64,000 bases of DNA from Oscillospiraceae bacterium (GCA_020025535.1 JAHHRY010000006.1:24107-88106); one strand, 5' to 3'; counted from the stretch's first letter, positions 41,786-50,531 are shown. Translations and numbers: made by a program. Notes: generated by a model from the letters alone, not told the origin.

Positions 41786-43714
41786 ATGATGATGTTGCTG
41801 GAAACCTATGTTCGGCGGTGGCGCAGAGTCCTGCGGAAGTGCTGGACAAGGCCGGGACTGCGATTTGCCGGGGAGATGATCGGCTGCTTTTTGGGAGGCT
41901 TGTTCCTGAGTGCGGCCAGTCTGGGAAATCAGATGCAGCCCTTCGGTCTGGGTGTGCTGTGTGCCGGAGTGCCCGGCTGGCTGCCGATTCCCTTCGCCCT
42001 CGGCGGGGGACTGGGTTACTGGCTGTTCTGGGGCAAGGCCGGAATGCAAGGAATCATCTGGCTTGCGGCAGGTCTGCCGGTGTGCGTGCTGCTGGGACAG
42101 AAAAAAGCAGAAATTTCTCTGCTGAAGCCGTCTTTGGCAACGCTGATCGTGGCTGCGTGCGGCGTGATTTTCCAAATCTGGCAGGGGGATGACACCACTA
42201 TTCTCATGTATCTGCTGCGGGTTTTGCTTGCCTTCGGCAGCACCTGGCTGATGGGACTGGTCCGTCAGCGTCAGGACCCGGCAGCGGACTGGGTGGCTAT
42301 GGCAATCGGGGTGCTGGCACTGGCACAGATTGCGCCGCTGCGTTTTTTGGATCTGGGCCTTGCGGCGGGCGGCCTGATGGCGCTGGCAATGCCGTTCCCG
42401 GCAGTGGCCATGGCAGGACTGGCGCTGGATCTGGCACAGATAACCGCCGTGCCCATGACGGCGGTGCTTTGCCTGAGTTATTTCCTGCAGATGCTTCCCC
42501 GGGTACCGAAAAAGTATCTGTGCATCGGCCCTTCGGTGGTGTTCCTGCTGATTATGGGCCTTTGCGGCAAGTGGGATTTTGCGCCGCTGCCGGCGCTGAT
42601 GCTGGGCGGTGCCCTGAGCCTGCTGCCTCCGCGCTGTCCGAAGATTTCCCACCGGCGGGGAGAAACCGGATTTGCCCAGGTGCGGCTGGAAATGGCGGCC
42701 TGTGTGCTGGAGCAGTCGGAGCAGGTGCTTGAGGAAACGGAGAATCATCCCATCGATGAGCGGGCTTTGATGGCAAAGGCAGCCGACCGCGCCTGCAGCA
42801 GCTGTCCCTGCCACAAAAGCTGCAAAGATCTGGAAGCGGCGCAGAATATGCCGGAATCCCTGCTGCACAGTCCGGTCAACAGTGCGGATGATCTTCCGGT
42901 GTCCTGCAAAAAGCGGGGACGCCTGCTGACGGAGGTGCGCCGCAGTCAGGACCAGTACCGGGCAATCAAAGCAGATCGGGACCGTCAGCAGGAGTATCGA
43001 AGTGCCATTATTCAGCAGTATCGCTTTCTTTCGGAGTATCTGCAGGATCTGGCGGATAAGCTCCCCCAGAGAGGAAAAAGCAATCATCTGCACTATCAGC
43101 CGGAGGTGGCGGTGTGCTCGTCCGGCAAGGAAAGCGCCAACGGGGATCGCTGTCTCTGGTTTGCGGGAACGGAAGGCAAATATTATTTGCTGCTGTGCGA
43201 CGGCATGGGAACCGGTGCGGGAGCGGCGGAAGAGGCTAAGAGCGCGGGGAATATGCTTCGTCGTCTGCTGATGGCAGGGTATCCTGCCCAGTACGCCCTG
43301 CGAAGCCTGAACAGTCTTTGCACGCTGCGGGGCAGAGCCGGGGCGGTGACGGTGGATCTGGCGGAAATCTATCTGGACAGCGGCAAGGCCAATATTTACA
43401 AGTGGGGAGCGGCGCCCTCCTATCTGCTGCTGCGTACCGGTCCGGAACGAATCGGTACTACCGGAGCGCCTCCGGGACTTTCGGTTACGGATTTCCGGGA
43501 GACGGTGGACAGAGTTTCGCTGCGGCGAGGAGAATCGTTGGTGCTTCTCAGCGACGGCGTGGATGACGATGCGTCCATCCATCGGCTGGACGGCGCAATG
43601 ACGGAAGCGCCGGGAGAATTGGCGTCCAGAATCCTGGAACTGGGCAGCAGTGACGGCTCGGACGATGCCACCGTTGCGGTGGTGCGGCTGATGCCCATGA
43701 TCTCACAAAGGTAA
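41786..43714 (+). CDS. spoIIE: Stage II sporulation protein E phosphatase
   Basis: A 642-aa SpoIIE. About ten hydrophobic segments span ~25-290; a linker with the Cys cluster CSSCPCHKSC (~335) follows; the PP2C domain is ~430-640 with LLLCDGMGTGAGAAEEA, the AVTVDLAEIYLDSG strand and LVLLSDGVDDD as Mn2+-binding segments. It dephosphorylates SpoIIAA-P to activate sigma-F in the forespore. It is ~180 aa shorter than the Bacillus protein (~820), mainly in the central region. Start at 41786 behind AAAGG; a GTG at 41777 is too near the site. Confidence 0.93.
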   Translation: MMMLLETYVRRWRRVLRKCWTRPGLRFAGEMIGCFLGGLFLSAASLGNQMQPFGLGVLCAGVPGWLPIPFALGGGLGYWLFWGKAGMQGIIWLAAGLPVCVLLGQKKAEISLLKPSLATLIVAACGVIFQIWQGDDTTILMYLLRVLLAFGSTWLMGLVRQRQDPAADWVAMAIGVLALAQIAPLRFLDLGLAAGGLMALAMPFPAVAMAGLALDLAQITAVPMTAVLCLSYFLQMLPRVPKKYLCIGPSVVFLLIMGLCGKWDFAPLPALMLGGALSLLPPRCPKISHRRGETGFAQVRLEMAACVLEQSEQVLEETENHPIDERALMAKAADRACSSCPCHKSCKDLEAAQNMPESLLHSPVNSADDLPVSCKKRGRLLTEVRRSQDQYRAIKADRDRQQEYRSAIIQQYRFLSEYLQDLADKLPQRGKSNHLHYQPEVAVCSSGKESANGDRCLWFAGTEGKYYLLLCDGMGTGAGAAEEAKSAGNMLRRLLMAGYPAQYALRSLNSLCTLRGRAGAVTVDLAEIYLDSGKANIYKWGAAPSYLLLRTGPERIGTTGAPPGLSVTDFRETVDRVSLRRGESLVLLSDGVDDDASIHRLDGAMTEAPGELASRILELGSSDGSDDATVAVVRLMPMISQR

Positions 43715-43720
43715 TCGAAA

Positions 43721-43747
43721 AGGTGCTGCTTCCGGCAGCACCTTTTT
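43721..43747 (+). terminator. Terminator of spoIIE
   Basis: AGGTGCTGC-TTCC-GGCAGCACCT followed by TTTTT. Confidence 0.9.
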
Positions 43748-43777
43748 GTTGTCAGAGGTGCCGGAGGGAACTTCCTC

Positions 43778-43806
43778 TTGCATAATTGCCCGATTTCCGA
43801 TATAAT
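43778..43806 (+). promoter_or_regulatory. Sigma-A promoter of nucleoside salvage operon
   Basis: TTGCAT-N17-TATAAT, start near 43813. Confidence 0.85.
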
Positions 43807-43831
43807 AGATGGACAAAATCGGAGGTCTGAT

Positions 43832-44437
43832 ATGGCAAAATTGTATTTTAAATACGGCGCTATGGGTTCCAGCAAAACGGCACAGGCGCTGATTACCAAG
43901 TATAACTATGAAGAAAACGGTCTGAAGGTGTGGCTCATCAAGCCCAGCGCCGATACCCGGGACGGGGCGCAGATCCTGCGCAGCCGCATCGGTCTGGAGG
44001 CAAAGGTGGATGTGATCTGCCCGGACTGCGATGTGTACCGGCTGTTTGCCGATACCCATCGGGATTGCTGCCATGTAATCATCGTGGACGAGTGCCAGTT
44101 CCTGACACCGGCACAGATCGATCAGCTGCGTGCAATCGTCAATGACTGCAACGTGCCTGTCATCTGCTTTGGGCTGCGTACCGACTTCCAGACCCGGCTG
44201 TTTCCCGGCAGCCTGCGGCTGATGGAGGTGGCGGATACCATTCAGGAGATCAAGACCATCTGTGACTGCGGCGCGAAGGCCACCGTCAACGCCCGAATCG
44301 ACAGAGACGGGCATATCGTAACCGAAGGCTCTCAGGTTTTGCTGGGCGGCAATGATTCTTACATAGCCATGTGCCACAAATGCTACATAAACGGCATCCG
44401 GGAGCATAAAAAGATCAAGCTTCACGGCCGAAACTAA
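43832..44437 (+). CDS. tdk: Thymidine kinase
   Basis: A 201-aa type II thymidine kinase. P-loop YGAMGSSKTAQAL, Walker-B-like VIIVDECQFLTP, and zinc ligands CDCGAKATV and MCHKCYI. It salvages thymidine. Start at 43832 with GGAGG 6 nt upstream, and the promoter excludes the earlier ATG. First gene of tdk-deoC-deoD-deoB-cdd. Confidence 0.94.
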   Translation: MAKLYFKYGAMGSSKTAQALITKYNYEENGLKVWLIKPSADTRDGAQILRSRIGLEAKVDVICPDCDVYRLFADTHRDCCHVIIVDECQFLTPAQIDQLRAIVNDCNVPVICFGLRTDFQTRLFPGSLRLMEVADTIQEIKTICDCGAKATVNARIDRDGHIVTEGSQVLLGGNDSYIAMCHKCYINGIREHKKIKLHGRN

Positions 44438-44459
44438 TATGGATTGAAGGAGATTTACT

Positions 44460-45146
44460 ATGGAACTGAAAGAAATTCTTGCAAAATGTGACCACACGCT
44501 GCTGGCGCAGACCGCTACCTGGGAAGAAATCAGAACCATCTGTGACGATGGCGTGAAATATCATGTTGCTTCCGTATGCATTCCTGCCTCCTATGTGAAG
44601 CAGGCCAGGGAATATTTGGGTGACCGCCTGCCCGTGTGTACCGTCATCGGTTTCCCCAATGGCTACGCAACGACTGCCGCCAAGTGCTTCATGGCTTCCG
44701 ATGCCGTGGACAACGGCGCAGAGGAAGTGGATATGGTCATCAACATCGGCTGGGTCAAGGACGGTAAGTTTGATGCCGTCCGGGACGAAATCGCCGCTGT
44801 CAAGGCTGCCTGCAAGGGCAAACTGCTGAAGGTCATCATCGAGACCTGCCTGCTGACCGATGACGAGAAAATCGCCATGTGTAAGGTGGTTTCCGAGTCC
44901 GGCGCAGACTATATCAAGACTTCCACCGGCTTCTCCAAGGCCGGCGCCACCTTTGCTGACGTGGAGCTGTTTGCAAAGCACGTGGCACCTCATGTGAAGA
45001 TCAAGGCTGCCGGCGGCATTTCCAGTCTGGAGGATGCCGAAAAGTTCATCGCTCTGGGTGCGGACCGTCTGGGAACTTCCCGGATCGTCAAGCTGGCCAA
45101 GGCGATGGAAGCCGGTGAAACTGCCAGACAGGACGGCAGCTACTGA
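44460..45146 (+). CDS. deoC: Deoxyribose-phosphate aldolase
   Basis: A 228-aa class I aldolase. The Schiff-base Lys is in DYIKTSTGFS and the second Lys in HVKIKAAGGIS; VCTVIGFPNG and VDMVINIGWVKDG are family motifs. It cleaves deoxyribose 5-phosphate to glyceraldehyde 3-phosphate and acetaldehyde. AAGGAG lies 8 nt upstream. Confidence 0.95.
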   Translation: MELKEILAKCDHTLLAQTATWEEIRTICDDGVKYHVASVCIPASYVKQAREYLGDRLPVCTVIGFPNGYATTAAKCFMASDAVDNGAEEVDMVINIGWVKDGKFDAVRDEIAAVKAACKGKLLKVIIETCLLTDDEKIAMCKVVSESGADYIKTSTGFSKAGATFADVELFAKHVAPHVKIKAAGGISSLEDAEKFIALGADRLGTSRIVKLAKAMEAGETARQDGSY

Positions 45147-45192
45147 TTTATACGATCATACGATTCTACAAAACCGAAAGGAGAATATACCT

Positions 45193-45939
45193 ATGTTTAA
45201 AACCCCTACTCCCCATATTTCCGCCGCTCCCGGCGATTTTGGCAAGACCGTGCTGATGCCCGGTGATCCTCTGCGCTCCAAGTTCATTGCGGAAAACTTC
45301 CTGGAAAATCCCGTCCTCGTAAACAATGTGCGTGGCGTTCAGGGCTATACCGGCAGCTATAAGGGCGTGAAGGTGTCCGTTATGGCTTCCGGCATGGGTA
45401 TGCCTGCCATCGGCATCTACTCCCATGAACTGTACAACGGCTACGGCGTGGAAAATATCATCCGTGTGGGCTCTGCCGGCTCCATTCAGGACAATATCAA
45501 TCTGTACGATCTGGTAATTGCACAGGGTGCCTGCACCGATTCTGCCTGGGCAAATCAGTTCCATCTGCCCGGCACCTTTGCCCCCATTGCATCCTGGGAG
45601 CTGCTGCGGGAGGCCGTCAAGGCTGCCGAAGCCCACGGCGCTACCTATCATGTGGGCAATGTGAACTCTTCCGATGCCTTCTACGGTGACCATACAGGTG
45701 TGCCCGAGGGCCTCGACAGCGTCTACGGCCTGCAGAAGATGGGTGTCATGGCTCTGGAGATGGAGGCTGCCGCCCTTTACATGAACGCTGCCCGTTACGG
45801 CAAGCGTGCCCTGTGCATCTGCACCATTTCCGACCACGTCCTGAAGGGTGTGGAGACCACTTCCGAAGAGCGCCAGAATTCCTTCACCACCATGATGAAG
45901 GTGGCTCTGGATGTGGCCGTCGCCATGGAAAACAAGTAA
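45193..45939 (+). CDS. deoD: Purine-nucleoside phosphorylase, DeoD type
   Basis: A 248-aa hexameric-type PNP: PHISAAPGDFGKTVLMPGDP, the phosphate-site IIRVGSAGSIQ, and the base-site motif ALEMEAAALY with ISDHVLKG near the end. It cleaves purine (deoxy)ribonucleosides. AAAGGAG is 9 nt upstream of the ATG at 45193. Confidence 0.95.
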   Translation: MFKTPTPHISAAPGDFGKTVLMPGDPLRSKFIAENFLENPVLVNNVRGVQGYTGSYKGVKVSVMASGMGMPAIGIYSHELYNGYGVENIIRVGSAGSIQDNINLYDLVIAQGACTDSAWANQFHLPGTFAPIASWELLREAVKAAEAHGATYHVGNVNSSDAFYGDHTGVPEGLDSVYGLQKMGVMALEMEAAALYMNAARYGKRALCICTISDHVLKGVETTSEERQNSFTTMMKVALDVAVAMENK

Positions 45940-45969
45940 GTCATTGGTTCATTTTGAGAGGTAATTCCT

Positions 45970-47133
45970 ATGAAACGCGTATTTTTGATTGTTTTGGACT
46001 CCTTTGGCATCGGTGCCATGCCGGATTCTGAAAAATTCGGCGATGTGGGAGTTAACACTCTGGCTGCCTGTGCAGCTTCCGGGGAGCTGAAAATCCCCAA
46101 TATGATCGCAGCGGGTCTCGGCAATATCGACGGTGTGACCTGTCTGCCGAAGGCATCAAAACCCGCCGGTGCCATTGCCCGGATGCAGGAAGCGTCCATG
46201 GGCAAGGATACCACCATCGGACACTGGGAGATTGCCGGCATCGTGTCAGAAAAGCCCCTGCCCACCTATCCCAACGGTTTCCCGGAGGAGATTCTGGAGC
46301 CTTTCCGCAAGGCCACCGGCAGAGGCGTTCTGGCCAATGCCCCCTGGTCCGGCACGGAGGTCATCAATGTCTATGGTGATGAGCACGTGAAGACCGGCGA
46401 CCTGATCGTCTACACCTCTGCCGACTCCGTATTCCAGATTGCCGCCCATGAAGAGGTGGTGCCTCTGGAGAAGCTCTATGAATACTGCCGCATTGCCCGT
46501 AATCTTCTGCAGGGCAGGCACAGCGTGGGCAGAGTCATTGCCCGTCCCTTCGTTGGCACTTCCGGTGCGTACAAGCGGACGTCCAACCGGCATGACTACT
46601 CTCTGGAACCGCCCAAGGCCACGCTGCTGGACGCAGTCAAGGCCAAGGGACTGGACTGCATCGGCGTTGGCAAGATCCATGACATTTTTGCAGGCGTCGG
46701 AACGACGGAGCATGTCTACAATAAGAGCAATGCCGACGGCATGGCCCATACTTCCCACTATGCACAGCAGGATTTCCACGGACTGTGCTTTGTGAATCTG
46801 GTGGACTTTGATATGCTGTACGGCCACCGCCGTGACGTGGACGGTTACGCCAGAGCCCTGACCGAGTTTGACAGCTGGCTGGGCGAATTTATGAAGGGTC
46901 TGGGAGAAGAAGATGTGGTGATGATTACCGCCGACCACGGCTGCGATCCTTCCTACACCGCAACCACCGACCATACCCGGGAATATGTGCCTCTGCTGGT
47001 GCTGGGTAAGGGCGTGAAGCCGGTGAACCTGGGTACCAGATCCAGCTTTGCGGACATCGCCGCTACGGTGGCGGAGATGCTGGGCGTGGAACTGGATACG
47101 CCGGGCAGAAGCTTTGCCGGAGAAATCGTATAA
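45970..47133 (+). CDS. deoB: Phosphopentomutase
   Basis: A 387-aa alkaline-phosphatase superfamily mutase. Metal motifs LIVLDSFGIGAMPD at the N-terminus and VVMITADHGCDPSY near the C-terminus; the phosphorylated Thr is in KDTTIGHWEI. It interconverts (deoxy)ribose 1- and 5-phosphates, linking DeoD to DeoC. Confidence 0.95.
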   Translation: MKRVFLIVLDSFGIGAMPDSEKFGDVGVNTLAACAASGELKIPNMIAAGLGNIDGVTCLPKASKPAGAIARMQEASMGKDTTIGHWEIAGIVSEKPLPTYPNGFPEEILEPFRKATGRGVLANAPWSGTEVINVYGDEHVKTGDLIVYTSADSVFQIAAHEEVVPLEKLYEYCRIARNLLQGRHSVGRVIARPFVGTSGAYKRTSNRHDYSLEPPKATLLDAVKAKGLDCIGVGKIHDIFAGVGTTEHVYNKSNADGMAHTSHYAQQDFHGLCFVNLVDFDMLYGHRRDVDGYARALTEFDSWLGEFMKGLGEEDVVMITADHGCDPSYTATTDHTREYVPLLVLGKGVKPVNLGTRSSFADIAATVAEMLGVELDTPGRSFAGEIV

Positions 47134-47144
47134 TGCAAAAAACT

Positions 47145-47171
47145 GCCAGCCCCCTCTCAGAGGGGGCTGGC
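47145..47171 (+). other. Strong RNA hairpin between deoB and cdd without U tract
   Basis: GCCAGCCCCCT pairs with AGGGGGCTGGC (11 bp, loop CTCAG). No T run follows, so it is more likely an mRNA stability or processing element than a terminator. Confidence 0.6.
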
Positions 47172-47225
47172 GATTCCAACAGCACCTGTGCGGCTCATAT
47201 GAAAGAGAAACGGAGGAGGTATTTT

Positions 47226-47639
47226 ATGACACCCGAACAACTGATGACACTGGCCAAAGAGGCCATGACCCATTCCTATTCGCCCTATTCTCACTACAAA
47301 GTGGGTGCTGCGCTGCTGTGCGCCGACGGCACCGTGTATCAGGGCTGCAATATTGAAAACGCGTCCTACGGACCTACCGTTTGTGCGGAGCGTACTGCCA
47401 TTTTCAAGGCGGTGTATGACGGACACCGGGATTTTACAGCCATCGCTGTCTGCGGCGGCAAGGACGGCGTGATTACCGGGCAGTTCCCTCCCTGTGGTGT
47501 CTGCCGGCAGGTTATGCGGGAATTCTGTGAGGATGATTTTAAAATCTATCTGACGAACCCGGATGGCACCTGTGAAGAGATGACCCTTGCCCAGCTGCTG
47601 CCCTGCAGCTTCCGGGCAGCGGAGCATATGAAAGCGTAA
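47226..47639 (+). CDS. cdd: Cytidine deaminase
   Basis: A 137-aa homotetrameric-type CDA. Zinc motifs TVCAERTAIF and PPCGVCRQVMREF; GAALLCADGTVYQGCN is the substrate loop. It deaminates cytidine and deoxycytidine. GGAGGAGG lies upstream of the ATG at 47226. Last gene of the salvage operon. Confidence 0.95.
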   Translation: MTPEQLMTLAKEAMTHSYSPYSHYKVGAALLCADGTVYQGCNIENASYGPTVCAERTAIFKAVYDGHRDFTAIAVCGGKDGVITGQFPPCGVCRQVMREFCEDDFKIYLTNPDGTCEEMTLAQLLPCSFRAAEHMKA

Positions 47640-47641
47640 AA

Positions 47642-47678
47642 GATACCGCAGCGTAATTGCTGCGGTATCTTTCTTTTC
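47642..47678 (+). terminator. Terminator of nucleoside salvage operon
   Basis: GATACCGCAGC-GTAATT-GCTGCGGTATC followed by TTTCTTTT. Confidence 0.9.
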
Positions 47679-47688
47679 CTGAATAACC

Positions 47689-47716
47689 TTGCGTTCCAGG
47701 AAAGAAACGCTATAAT
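47689..47716 (+). promoter_or_regulatory. Sigma-A promoter of two-helix membrane peptide gene
   Basis: TTGCGT-N16-TATAAT. Confidence 0.75.
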
Positions 47717-47751
47717 ATTCAATAGATATAGCTTTTGGGGAGGTGTCATTT

Positions 47752-47988
47752 ATGGAGATGTTGCAAAAGTACTTTCCTCGTGCCTTTACGGCTACTGAGG
47801 TCAGTAAACTGATCATTGCCATCATCATCTATGCATTGATCGATATTGTAGCAGGTTTCGTCATTGGCCTGCTGGCAAAGATCCCGGTTGTCGGCATTCT
47901 TGCCGGACTGCTGGGAAGTCTGGTTGGACTGTATGCACTGGTAGGTATTGTGCTGTCCATCCTGGTATTCTGCAAGGTCCTGAAGTAA
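47752..47988 (+). CDS. 78-aa two-helix membrane protein, function unknown
   Basis: Not recognised. A short amphipathic N-terminus (MEMLQKYFPRAFTATEVSK) leads to two hydrophobic, Gly-rich segments (IIAIIIYALIDIVAGFVIGL and ILAGLLGSLVGLYALVGIVL) and a Lys-ended tail. The ATG at 47752 has GGGGAGG 8 nt upstream. It is monocistronic, with its own promoter and terminator, so it is a real gene. Confidence 0.78.
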   Translation: MEMLQKYFPRAFTATEVSKLIIAIIIYALIDIVAGFVIGLLAKIPVVGILAGLLGSLVGLYALVGIVLSILVFCKVLK

Positions 47989-48002
47989 TGCCTGAATAAA
48001 AG

Positions 48003-48027
48003 AGCGTGCCTGACGGCACGCTTTTTT
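48003..48027 (+). terminator. Terminator of two-helix membrane peptide gene
   Basis: AGCGTGCC-TGAC-GGCACGCT followed by TTTTT. Confidence 0.9.
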
Positions 48028-48051
48028 ATTTGCAATCCGTGGGAAATACAA

Positions 48052-48085
48052 CTGCCGGGAGGAAATGACGGATTCCTCCCGGCAG
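48052..48085 (-). terminator. Terminator of DUF5685-DnaJ operon
   Basis: CTGCCGGGAGGAA pairs with TTCCTCCCGGCAG (13 bp); the minus-strand tail is only moderately T-rich. Confidence 0.7.
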
Positions 48086-48092
48086 AAAATAT

Positions 48093-48716
48093 TTAACAGC
48101 AGCGTCCGCGGCAGCAGAACAGCTGGCAGAAATACAGCGCGCACAGATTGCAGCAGGGATCGCCCCGCATGGTGAATCCGCGGTAATTGCCTGCCTGCTG
48201 GCGGTAAGTGTTGCCGCCGCTTTCAATATAATTGAGAATACGCAGATACTCTGCGTTGTCCGGCTCCATGGACACGGCACGGCGGATGTGTTCCAATGCC
48301 GTTACCTGATTCCCGAGGCCGTTGTTAGCCAGAGCACTGAGATAGTACCAGCGGGCATCCCGGTTCTGGATGTTTTCCAGAACATTCAGTGCCTCCCGAT
48401 ACCGTCCGTAGCGAATGTAATTATAAGCCGCCTGCTGATAGCTGTCCCCGCTTCCGGAGCTGCCGGAATAACTGCGCTGATAGCTGCCGCCAAAGGGATC
48501 GTAGCCATAGCCGCTGCCCGGCTGAGGGCCGGCCTTTTCCGGGTTTTTGATCTGTTCATAGGCGGCGTTGATCTCCTGCATCTTTTTTGCAGCTTCCTCG
48601 TCGCCGGGATTGCGGTCGGGGTGGTATTGCTTTGCAAGCTGCCGGTAGGCACGCTTGATTTCCTCATCCGAGGCATCGGGACTGACGCCCAGAACCTTGT
48701 AAGGATCGTCGATCAT
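48093..48716 (-). CDS. DnaJ-domain protein with TPR and cysteine-string tail
   Basis: A 207-aa protein. J domain at 1-~60 with intact HPD (KQYHPDRNPGDEE); a Gly/Ser/Tyr-rich linker (~68-92); two TPR-like helical repeats (~93-160, AAYNYIRYGRYREALNVLEN); and a C-terminus with eight Cys in the last ~22 residues (GDPCCNLCALYFCQLFCCRG ending RCC). J domains stimulate DnaK. The tail resembles a metal-binding or membrane-active cysteine string. The ATG at 48716 has AGGAGG 6 nt upstream and overlaps the stop of the DUF5685 gene. Confidence 0.85.
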   Translation of the reverse strand: MIDDPYKVLGVSPDASDEEIKRAYRQLAKQYHPDRNPGDEEAAKKMQEINAAYEQIKNPEKAGPQPGSGYGYDPFGGSYQRSYSGSSGSGDSYQQAAYNYIRYGRYREALNVLENIQNRDARWYYLSALANNGLGNQVTALEHIRRAVSMEPDNAEYLRILNYIESGGNTYRQQAGNYRGFTMRGDPCCNLCALYFCQLFCCRGRCC

Positions 48717-49531
48717 GTATTTCCTCCTGCTTCTTTCCGGAAGTTCGTCCATACGCCGCTGTAGAGAATGTTGTCCAGCAGCGGTTTATCCTGCACCAAA
48801 GGCAGCTTTTCAAAGCTTTCCGTGGTCTTGCCCAAAGTGAGGATCAGATATTCTTCCCATCTCTGCCAGTCTTCGCCGGTGCCCATGGCAAGGAAGGGGT
48901 TATATTTATGTTTGCGCTGGTCGGAGCCGTAATCCACCATGGCATCCGCCAGATAAATAAAACGGCCCAGAGCCATGCCCAGCTCCCGTAAATGTCCGGC
49001 CCAGAAATCCTCTTTGCAGACCAGAATCTCCGCCATCAGCTGCCCGAAGCAGGCAGCGGGAAGATCGGGGTTGGAACAATTTTCCTTTTCCAGGGCGGCA
49101 AGCTCGTCGATACAGCGGCAGATGGTGCCGCATTGCCGGGGATAGCGCTCCTGAATTTTGGTAAAGTGGGGTTTTAAGATAGAAGCCATGGCTCTTCCGG
49201 AGAGAGAATGGTCGTCTTTCCAGTCGTCGAGGCAGCTGTAGTAGGCCAGTGCCACATTCATGTCCGCGCTGTAACGAATGTATTCGTTGTCGATCCAGGG
49301 GGACTTCTTTATGGGGTGGAGCAGACAGGCACGGTCGCCGCCGGTTTCCTCCGGCTCGTAAAGGCTCATCAGCAGCAAAGCAAGGAAGGTCATGTCATAG
49401 CTGAGGCTCATACGCGCCAGCTGAGAGCTCTGGCTGCGGATTCTCTTGCAGATGCCGCAGTAGACAGCGCCGTAGCGAGCTTTCTGCTCCTGCGTCAGTT
49501 CCTGCATATTTGCCGTCACAAAACCGAACAT
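48713..49531 (-). CDS. DUF5685 family protein
   Basis: A 272-aa mostly helical protein starting MFGFVTANMQELTQEQKARY, with YCGICKRI (CxxC) and further Cys/His residues (ACLLHP; CGTICRCID; EILVCKEDF). DUF5685 proteins are common in Clostridia and have no known function. Coupled by ATGA overlap to the cysteine-rich DnaJ protein, which suggests they work together. AAAGGAG precedes the ATG. Confidence 0.8.
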   Translation of the reverse strand: MFGFVTANMQELTQEQKARYGAVYCGICKRIRSQSSQLARMSLSYDMTFLALLLMSLYEPEETGGDRACLLHPIKKSPWIDNEYIRYSADMNVALAYYSCLDDWKDDHSLSGRAMASILKPHFTKIQERYPRQCGTICRCIDELAALEKENCSNPDLPAACFGQLMAEILVCKEDFWAGHLRELGMALGRFIYLADAMVDYGSDQRKHKYNPFLAMGTGEDWQRWEEYLILTLGKTTESFEKLPLVQDKPLLDNILYSGVWTNFRKEAGGNT

Positions 49532-49545
49532 GACCCCACTCCTTT

Positions 49546-49574
49546 ATTTTATCATACTGCCGTATTATGAACAA
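49546..49574 (-). promoter_or_regulatory. Sigma-A promoter of DUF5685-DnaJ operon
   Basis: Minus strand TTGTTC-N17-TAAAAT. Confidence 0.6.
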
Positions 49575-49609
49575 GAGATAAACGGAAAATCAAAATTTTC
49601 CCAATCCGG

Positions 49610-50452
49610 CTAATTCCGGAAGAAATCTTTCAAATTGTATTCCTGTAAAAAACGATTCAGCGCAGCGCCGTAAAAGAAAATGCAGATACAGAAATACAGC
49701 CACAGCATACCCAGTGCCAGCGCGTAAATGGAACCGAAAATGTTGGAATAACTGGAGAAATGTACCACATACACGGAAAAAAGATTGGAAAAAATCAACC
49801 AGCCCAGGGACGCAACAATGGCACCCGGCAGACTGGCCTTCACACCGTGGCGTGTTCTGGGCAGCAGGGCATAGATTGCGGTAAACAGGGAAATCTGCAA
49901 AAACAGCAGCAAAATGAAACGAAAATCGATGATGTTCATAATAAACATCAGCACAGGTTCCGTGGTCATCCAAAGATAATCCACAATCGTGTTGCCGAAC
50001 ACATACATAACAAGCGTCAGCATCAGCACTACCAAAAACGCAAAGGTGTAGATTACGCTGAGAATGCGCCTGCGGAGATAGCCCCGCTTATCCTGAATGC
50101 CGTAGACGGCGTTGAGTCCGCCCAGCAGACCGTACATACCACGACTGGCAGACCAGAGTGCCGAAATAACGGAGACAGACAGTATGGCACCGGAGGTGTG
50201 CCGGTAGGATGATTCAATCAGAAACTGTGCGGTGGGCAGCAGAGCCTCAGGAAGAAAGCCTTCAACCAGTCCAAGCAGGTCTTTGAGCTGCAGGGAGGTA
50301 TACCGCAGAATACCCAGAAGCAGCATCAGGGCAGGGAACAAGGATAAAATTATAAAGAAGCTGGCATTGGCGCTGTGGATGGGAATGGCCATGGGCTTCA
50401 GATAATTGACAGTTCGCTGAATTTCTTCTATGAGACGACGGACTTTTTTCAT
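49610..50452 (-). CDS. YihY/BrkB family membrane protein
   Basis: A 280-aa protein with six helices; HSANASFFIILSLFPALMLL, the family motif WSASRGMYGLLGGLNAVYGI, and LPGAIVASLGWLIFSNLF fit YihY (once called RNase BN in error). The transport function is unknown. AAGGAGG lies 6 nt before the ATG. Located 80 nt upstream of the fakA terminator region, transcribed on its own. Confidence 0.9.
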   Translation of the reverse strand: MKKVRRLIEEIQRTVNYLKPMAIPIHSANASFFIILSLFPALMLLLGILRYTSLQLKDLLGLVEGFLPEALLPTAQFLIESSYRHTSGAILSVSVISALWSASRGMYGLLGGLNAVYGIQDKRGYLRRRILSVIYTFAFLVVLMLTLVMYVFGNTIVDYLWMTTEPVLMFIMNIIDFRFILLLFLQISLFTAIYALLPRTRHGVKASLPGAIVASLGWLIFSNLFSVYVVHFSSYSNIFGSIYALALGMLWLYFCICIFFYGAALNRFLQEYNLKDFFRN

Positions 50453-50469
50453 GTTTATCCTCCTTCCCT

Positions 50470-50514
50470 AAAAAATGAAGCAAAGGCTCGCCGCATGAGG
50501 GATGCAGCGAGCCT
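50470..50514 (-). terminator. Terminator of asp23-fakA operon
   Basis: AGGCTCGC pairs with GCGAGCCT, with inner TGCAT/ATGCG pairing; on the minus strand a TTTTTT run follows slightly downstream. Confidence 0.7.
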
Positions 50515-50531
50515 GGCACCTACGGACAATA

